From positions 1 to 64,000 of IMG/VR virus record IMGVR_UViG_3300030102_006178: 64,000 nucleotides of DNA. One strand, 5' to 3'. The stretch's first letter is position 1; each line of letters starts with the position of its first letter. Origin of the DNA: a virus. The position numbers and the translations under genes are program-made. Shown in pieces: positions 59,669-64,000 of the stretch. A model generated the notes under the pieces. That model searched no databases, had not been told where the DNA came from, and saw nothing but the letters and a program-made list of their open reading frames with translations.

Positions 59669-61630
59669 ATGGCTGACGATCCGAAGAATCCTAGAAATCC
59701 TACATCGGATTTATATAAAACATTAACAAGATTGTTTTCTGGTCCCATTGTGGGGCGCAGAACTCAAGCTGGTCGTAGAATTAGGAAGCAGCAGTTAGAC
59801 AAGTACGGAAATATGTTCCGTTCTGCAAGCGGCCAGGAATTCAAGAGATCACACTATAACCCGTTTGAGTCCATGAATTCAAACTACATGGCAAACCAGA
59901 ATCGAACTGAAAGATACGTTGATTCTGATCAAATGGAGTACATGCCAGAAATTGCCTCTGCGCTTGATATATACGCAGACGAAATGACAACCTCTTCTAT
60001 TTTAGCAGACATGCTAACAATAAGATGTCCCAACGAGGAGATCAAGGCTATACTTCATAGCTTATATAACGATATTCTTAATGTCAAGTTCAATCTTTTT
60101 GGGTGGGCAAGGACAATGTGCAAGTACGGTGATTTCTTTTTGTACCTAGACATTGATGAAACCTTTGGTGTCAAGCACGCGATTGGACTGCCGCCAAACG
60201 AAGTAGAGCGTTTAGAGGGAGAAGACAAGACAAATCCAAACTACGTACAGTTCCAGTGGAATGCTGCCGGGATGACATTTGAGAATTGGCAGGTCGCCCA
60301 CTTCAGAGTACTTGGCAATGACAAGTATCATCCATATGGCACCTCTGTTTTAGAACCCGCACGCCGTATATGGCGTCAACTTACTCTTATGGAAGACGCT
60401 ATGATGGCGTATCGTATCGTCAGAGCACCAGCTAGAAAAGCCTTCTATGTTGATGTTGGCAACATCCCGCCTCAAGATGTGGAGCAGTACATGCAAAGAG
60501 TTATTACTGCGATGAAGAGAAACCAAGTAGTCAACCAAAACACTGGTCGTGTTGACTTGCGTTACAACCCAATGAGTATTGAGGAGGATTATTACATCCC
60601 TGTTCGTGGCGGCACAAAGTTTGCAGAGATAAACGATGTAGGCGGCACAGAGCGTAACCATGATATTGACGATGTTAAGTATTTGAGAGACAAGCTGTTT
60701 TCTGCTTTGAAAATTCCAGCCGCTTACCTCACGCAAGGTGAGGGCGGCACTGAAGACAAAACAACCTTGGCGATGAAAGATGTTCGATTCGCAAGAACAG
60801 TGCAAAGACTTCAAAGACCCCTGATTACAGAGCTTGAGAAGATTGGTATTGTTCACCTTCACACTCTAGGGTTCAGAGGGGATGACCTAATCAACTTCAC
60901 ACTTTCGCTGAATAATCCTTCAAAGATTGCAGAAATACAAGAACTTGAGCATTGGAACCAGAAGTTCTCGGTTGCTTCAAATGCATCAGATGGATACTTC
61001 TCCAAGCGATGGATTTCTCAGCATATCTTTGGTCTATCTGAAGAGGATATCGAGCGCAACAGCAGGGAGATGTACTACGATCGTAAATTCGAAGCAGAGC
61101 TTAATGCTGTTGGCGAGATAGCTGGTCAAGCAGCTGCTGCAATGGCAGCGGGCATGCCAGGTATGGAAGACATAGCTACAGGGATCGAGGGAGGCGAAGG
61201 TCTACCTGGTGCCGGTGAGCCAACCCTTGAGCCCCCTGGGTTAGAAGGAGCGCCAGACCTAGAGCTTCCGACAGGAGAGCCAGAAGGCGCTGGCGATGAA
61301 GGGCCAAGTCCACTTCTCGCAACTCCTGGCAAGCGTGACGATATGAAGCCAAATGATGGGAGGCGAAGTGCTGGGATTGAGAAAAGCCTAAAAAGCGCAG
61401 CAAATTCTGAGCTTGTTAAAGGCAACACAGAGAGAGGGATGTTTCCTGGATTAAAGGGCCCCAATAGCCTGAGTAGTCTATCTAAGGGTGTTGTTCAGGA
61501 AAACAAAACTAATTATGATGATAGGGAGTTCTTGCAAGAACAAAGCATATTGAATGTTTCTTTTGAGACTCAAAGATTAATAGAAGAATTAGACAACATC
61601 ACGGAGCAAAAGAGCAATGAAGCACAATAA
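59669..61630 (+). CDS. 20: Portal vertex protein, gp20-like
   Basis: A 653-residue protein with AGGGG before the ATG. SALDIYADEMTTSS, GDFFLYLDIDE, APARKAFYVDVGNIPP, YYIPVRGGTKFAEI and KIPAAYLTQGEGG in order match T4 gp20-type portals. The C-terminal 150 residues are Gly/Pro/Ala/Glu-rich and disordered, then helical (SILNVSFETQRLIEEL). It forms the dodecameric ring for DNA entry and tail joining, and is usually the nucleation site for prohead assembly. Confidence 0.95.
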   Translation: MADDPKNPRNPTSDLYKTLTRLFSGPIVGRRTQAGRRIRKQQLDKYGNMFRSASGQEFKRSHYNPFESMNSNYMANQNRTERYVDSDQMEYMPEIASALDIYADEMTTSSILADMLTIRCPNEEIKAILHSLYNDILNVKFNLFGWARTMCKYGDFFLYLDIDETFGVKHAIGLPPNEVERLEGEDKTNPNYVQFQWNAAGMTFENWQVAHFRVLGNDKYHPYGTSVLEPARRIWRQLTLMEDAMMAYRIVRAPARKAFYVDVGNIPPQDVEQYMQRVITAMKRNQVVNQNTGRVDLRYNPMSIEEDYYIPVRGGTKFAEINDVGGTERNHDIDDVKYLRDKLFSALKIPAAYLTQGEGGTEDKTTLAMKDVRFARTVQRLQRPLITELEKIGIVHLHTLGFRGDDLINFTLSLNNPSKIAEIQELEHWNQKFSVASNASDGYFSKRWISQHIFGLSEEDIERNSREMYYDRKFEAELNAVGEIAGQAAAAMAAGMPGMEDIATGIEGGEGLPGAGEPTLEPPGLEGAPDLELPTGEPEGAGDEGPSPLLATPGKRDDMKPNDGRRSAGIEKSLKSAANSELVKGNTERGMFPGLKGPNSLSSLSKGVVQENKTNYDDREFLQEQSILNVSFETQRLIEELDNITEQKSNEAQ

Positions 61631-62426
61631 AAAAAGAAACACAGCTTTTCTTTACGAGGCCCTGGTTAAGGAACTAACGAAAGCCTCTCTTCGTTCTGAT
61701 AAGTCCGGACAGAGTATAATATCTTCTATACTCAAAGAGCATTTTAATACAAATTCTGTTTTAGGCAAAGAGCTTGAATTATACCAGACGATTGTCTCCA
61801 CAAGTGAGGTGGAGGCAGATACTGCAGAAAGAATTCTCTCTGAAGTGAAGAGAGTGTACCACACTCTTTCTCCAAAAGAAATATACGATGAACAATCCGA
61901 GGTTATTAGCAAGGTAAACAAGGATTTAACAAAAGATATCTTTAGGAACTTTATTTCAAACTATAAGTCGTTAGCAACAATAAATCAGATGTTCAGCGAC
62001 AAAACCCCAATAAACAAAAGAATTATGCTTGAAAAGGCTGTTATTGAAAAAATGATAATGCCTAAAACCAAGCAGCAACACATGAAGCCCATTGACAATA
62101 TTACATACAAGATGTTTGTCAACAAGTTTAATGAAAAGTACGGCGATACCTTAAACGAAAATCAAAAGATACTTTTATCTAGATATGTTACACTATCTCC
62201 AGAAACGGCAGTGGAGTTTAAAGTTTACATAAACGAAGAGATTTCCAGGCTAAAGAGTTCTATCGTAAACCTCCAAAATAAAAAGGAGGTGTTGCTTGAC
62301 GAATCTCTTTCAAACAAAAACAAGCAAATACTAGATATCCTAGAAAGCTTCAAGCAGCAGTCGATCAACGATAATATGATTAAGACTATCTTGAAAGTAC
62401 AATCCCTAGAGTCGGAGATAGAGTAG
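61617..62426 (+). CDS. Head-region protein, possible prohead core component
   Basis: A 269-residue, helical, lysine/glutamate-rich protein without an enzyme motif. GGAG lies ten bases before the ATG, which overlaps the portal gene by 14 bases. A coiled-coil stretch lies at 205-260 (INEEISRLKSSIVNLQNKKE). In T4-type phages the space between portal and protease holds small prohead core genes, which suits this gene by position. No sequence match is claimed. Confidence 0.6.
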   Translation: MKHNKKRNTAFLYEALVKELTKASLRSDKSGQSIISSILKEHFNTNSVLGKELELYQTIVSTSEVEADTAERILSEVKRVYHTLSPKEIYDEQSEVISKVNKDLTKDIFRNFISNYKSLATINQMFSDKTPINKRIMLEKAVIEKMIMPKTKQQHMKPIDNITYKMFVNKFNEKYGDTLNENQKILLSRYVTLSPETAVEFKVYINEEISRLKSSIVNLQNKKEVLLDESLSNKNKQILDILESFKQQSINDNMIKTILKVQSLESEIE

Positions 62427-63005
62427 ATGCCTAAAGTACGTGTCTCCTACACAGATTCCGAAAAGAGCTTAAAGCTAAAGGTTGTGGACAACAATGAAGT
62501 TGTTAGTTCATTTACTTTAAAGGCAAAGAAGTCTTTCGATGGAAACATTATCATATACGACCATGCTGATGTCGACATCGTTTTGATGCCAGAGCAAAAA
62601 AAGATTGTTACATTTAAAAAAGATGATGTCAATGGAGACATTGCATATGGAGCCGCAACCAGGCTATTTTCCGAGCTTTCTAGATTAGGCATAATCGATA
62701 GGAACACAATTCAAGGTGGCTCTACTTTGGACTCATATGAATCCACAATATTAGACAATGAGCTAAAGTCTCCCATTAAGTTGGTCTTGTTGGCAATATC
62801 TAAGTGGGTAGAAAGCGAGCGCCCATACTTTGAATATGGGCAGGACTATGAAGACCTAGTGGCGGACAGAATGACAGACCCAAGTGACGAGGAATCTACA
62901 GAGCTTGGCGAGGTGCCACAAGATAAGCAGAAGGGCTCAATTGTTCCAGGTTACTACAGAAGCCCATATTGGATGAGCTACATTCTGGAGAATAAGGAAG
63001 AATAA
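62427..63005 (+). CDS. Hypothetical protein in head-assembly block
   Basis: A 192-residue protein starting one base after the upstream stop, with GGAG upstream. The first 100 residues look like a beta-rich domain (VSYTDSEKSLKLKVVDNNEV). The C-terminus is acidic then aromatic (IVPGYYRSPYWMSYILENK). I do not recognise it. Genomic position suggests a capsid-assembly or head component. Confidence 0.65.
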   Translation: MPKVRVSYTDSEKSLKLKVVDNNEVVSSFTLKAKKSFDGNIIIYDHADVDIVLMPEQKKIVTFKKDDVNGDIAYGAATRLFSELSRLGIIDRNTIQGGSTLDSYESTILDNELKSPIKLVLLAISKWVESERPYFEYGQDYEDLVADRMTDPSDEESTELGEVPQDKQKGSIVPGYYRSPYWMSYILENKEE

Positions 63006-63325
63006 TGGAATTAATTTGGTTTGTGCTTGCTTGTTATGGCTTGACTTATCTCGTAGTATATGCTAGTATATTCAACAGAATAAGGCCAAGTAAGGAATGG
63101 TTAGGTGGTTTTGGTAAGTTATTTAACTGTACTTTATGTTTTGGTTTCCACGCAGGTTGGTTTTTATTTGCCATTAACAAGTGGACTGAACTATTTACTT
63201 TTGACTATACAGTCGCCAATTTTCTAATTTGTGGCTGCGTAGGATCAGGGACTTCTTATATGTTAAGCATGTTAATCCAAGACGAGGGGGTGAGATATGT
63301 CGCTGTGCAAAACCGCGAGACGTAG
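63005..63325 (+). CDS. Small membrane protein with CxxCxGFH motif
   Basis: A 106-residue protein starting in a TAATG overlap. Membrane segments lie at about residues 3-22 and 68-90. FNCTLCFGFHAGWFLFA (42-58) has two Cys and a GFH, similar to the C-x-x-C-x-G-F-W-x-G motif of DUF1360-type membrane proteins. It is not a known head-assembly factor. Its end overlaps the first hairpin of the structured leader before the protease. Confidence 0.6.
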   Translation: MELIWFVLACYGLTYLVVYASIFNRIRPSKEWLGGFGKLFNCTLCFGFHAGWFLFAINKWTELFTFDYTVANFLICGCVGSGTSYMLSMLIQDEGVRYVAVQNRET

Positions 63326-63407
63326 TTGGTACCTACGTCCCGTTGCACGTTGTTGTTCCGGGTCGAAACTCGGGCGGGTTGTGCCCGCACTTTAAGGAGT
63401 TGTTATT
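63319..63407 (+). promoter_or_regulatory. Three-hairpin structured RNA leader of the prohead protease gene
   Basis: Three hairpins lie in the transcript. P1 is GACGTAG (63319-63325) with CTACGTC (63333-63339), seven perfect pairs, overlapping the upstream stop. P2 is CCGGGT (63358-63363) with ACTCGG (63368-63373) around a CGAA loop. P3 is GCGGG (63374-63378) with CCCGC (63384-63388). AAGGAG (63394-63399) and the ATG at 63408 follow. There is no U tract, so termination is unlikely; translational or processing control is inferred. Confidence 0.55.
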
Positions 63408-64000
63408 ATGTCTAAAGGATTGCTAACAGAATATTTTGCTCTTTGTGATGGTGGAGTTTGTCCCGACTATCTCACAGAGGCAGAAAAGAAAAGAATGGCG
63501 GAGGGTAAGACCTTCTATATGACCGGTAAGATTCAGGCAGCTGATGTTCCTAACGGTAATGGAAGAATTTATCCAAAAAAGATCCTTGAGCGCGAAATGA
63601 ACAACTACCAAAAGCTCATCGACACCAGGCGTGCGTTGGGCGAGCTAGACCATCCAGACTCCTCTGTGATTGAGTTGAAGAATGCTTCGCACTTAATCAC
63701 AGAGGTCTGGTGGGAAGGCGACAGCGTAATGGGTAAACTAGAAGTACTAAACACACCCTCTGGTAGAACGCTTAAGGCGCTCGCAGAGTCTGCATGTGGG
63801 ATAGGGATATCCTCTAGAGGCTTAGGCTCTGTAAAGCAGAGGGGTAAGCATGTGATTGTAGAAGATGATTTCAATCTAATTTGCTTCGATGTGGTCTCTG
63901 ACCCATCGGCACCAGGAGCCTTTATTAAGCCAGTGACAGGCAGGTCTTCTTACGAAATCCCTGTTATTGGTCTAAGTTTGGGCGAGGGCAAGAAAAACAA
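63408..64000 (+). CDS. 21: Prohead core protease, gp21-like (open at right edge)
   Basis: At least 197 residues, truncated by the window edge, with no stop codon seen. The AAGGAG ribosome site precedes the ATG at 63408. Family features: FYMTGKIQAADVPNGNGRIY start, ALGELDHPDSSV with H82, ASHLITEVWWEGDSVMGKL, and GIGISSRGLGSV with S135/S136 as the likely nucleophile; FDVVSDPSAPGA follows. In T4 gp21 is the serine protease that removes prohead core and capsid propeptides. It follows portal in the usual head-gene order. Confidence 0.92.
   Translation, partial: MSKGLLTEYFALCDGGVCPDYLTEAEKKRMAEGKTFYMTGKIQAADVPNGNGRIYPKKILEREMNNYQKLIDTRRALGELDHPDSSVIELKNASHLITEVWWEGDSVMGKLEVLNTPSGRTLKALAESACGIGISSRGLGSVKQRGKHVIVEDDFNLICFDVVSDPSAPGAFIKPVTGRSSYEIPVIGLSLGEGKKN

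Noticed and set aside
63319-63388. Hairpins before the protease as intrinsic terminators
   Set aside because: None is followed by a U tract, and the third hairpin leads straight into a ribosome site and start codon.
63229-63426. Open frame across the three hairpins
   Set aside because: It overlaps the end of the membrane protein gene and the start of the protease in another frame, has no ribosome site and shows no recognisable protein.
1-64000. Minus-strand genes
   Set aside because: All minus-strand open frames lie opposite convincing plus-strand genes, lack family motifs and have no consistent ribosome sites.
1-64000. Ordinary tRNA genes, CRISPR arrays, insertion sequences or attachment sites
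   Set aside because: I saw only the tRNA-like ends of the tmRNA; no repeat-spacer pattern, transposase or integrase was found. A tRNAscan or repeat search could not be run.

Overview
The window is part of a large tailed-phage genome, most likely a contractile-tailed myovirus-type phage of a Gram-negative, possibly marine, bacterium. All convincing genes lie on the + strand, are tightly packed with ATGA/TAATG overlaps, and are usually preceded by AGGAG-type ribosome sites. T4-type modules can be recognised: gp25- and gp6-like baseplate wedge proteins, a gp55-like late sigma factor, large terminase, portal, prohead protease and a gp46/gp47 recombination nuclease. No photosynthesis or integration genes are visible. 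The host cannot be named from the sequence. A Gram-negative envelope is inferred from the spanin-like genes.

Layout. 1-2604: a C1q-like virion protein open at the left edge, then three small or acidic proteins of unknown role. 2588-3447: a DUF2061 membrane protein, a clear one-piece tmRNA (ssrA) that starts inside that reading frame, and a small HNH nuclease. 3464-7001: small genes, a PIN-PhoH ATPase, an HEIAH metallopeptidase-like protein and a PD-(D/E)XK nuclease with iron-sulfur-type cysteines. 7009-15120: a sugar and surface cassette of glycosyltransferases, a UDP-GlcNAc 2-epimerase, a metallo-beta-lactamase-fold hydrolase and two methyltransferase-like proteins. 15120-16810: small genes and the gp55-like sigma factor. 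16810-48392: about 32 kb of virion genes including proteins of 2124, 2791, 1265 and 981 residues. 48389-51555: a RuvC-like resolvase, a protein with a pre-toxin-like hydrophobic segment, and an M15-type peptidase. 51579-55668: a TOPRIM primase and a single-chain Mre11-Rad50 fusion. 55699-57150: a probable lysis cassette (holin-like, i-spanin-like, periplasmic coiled-coil). 57147-64000: small genes, terminase large subunit, portal, two unknown head-region genes, a membrane protein, and a prohead protease that runs off the right edge.

How the genes work together. The sigma factor would direct late transcription of the head, tail and lysis genes. The primase, Mre11-Rad50 fusion, RuvC-like resolvase and PD-(D/E)XK nuclease form a replication-recombination set whose resolved concatemers feed the terminase and portal. 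The sugar cassette probably makes or transfers a modified glycan to virion or host surface. The tmRNA would supplement or replace host trans-translation.

The most unusual points are the tmRNA overlapping a coding sequence so that maturation would remove that gene's stop codon, the Mre11-Rad50 fusion, three consecutive GC-rich hairpins before the prohead protease, and a stable hairpin across the primase start codon.
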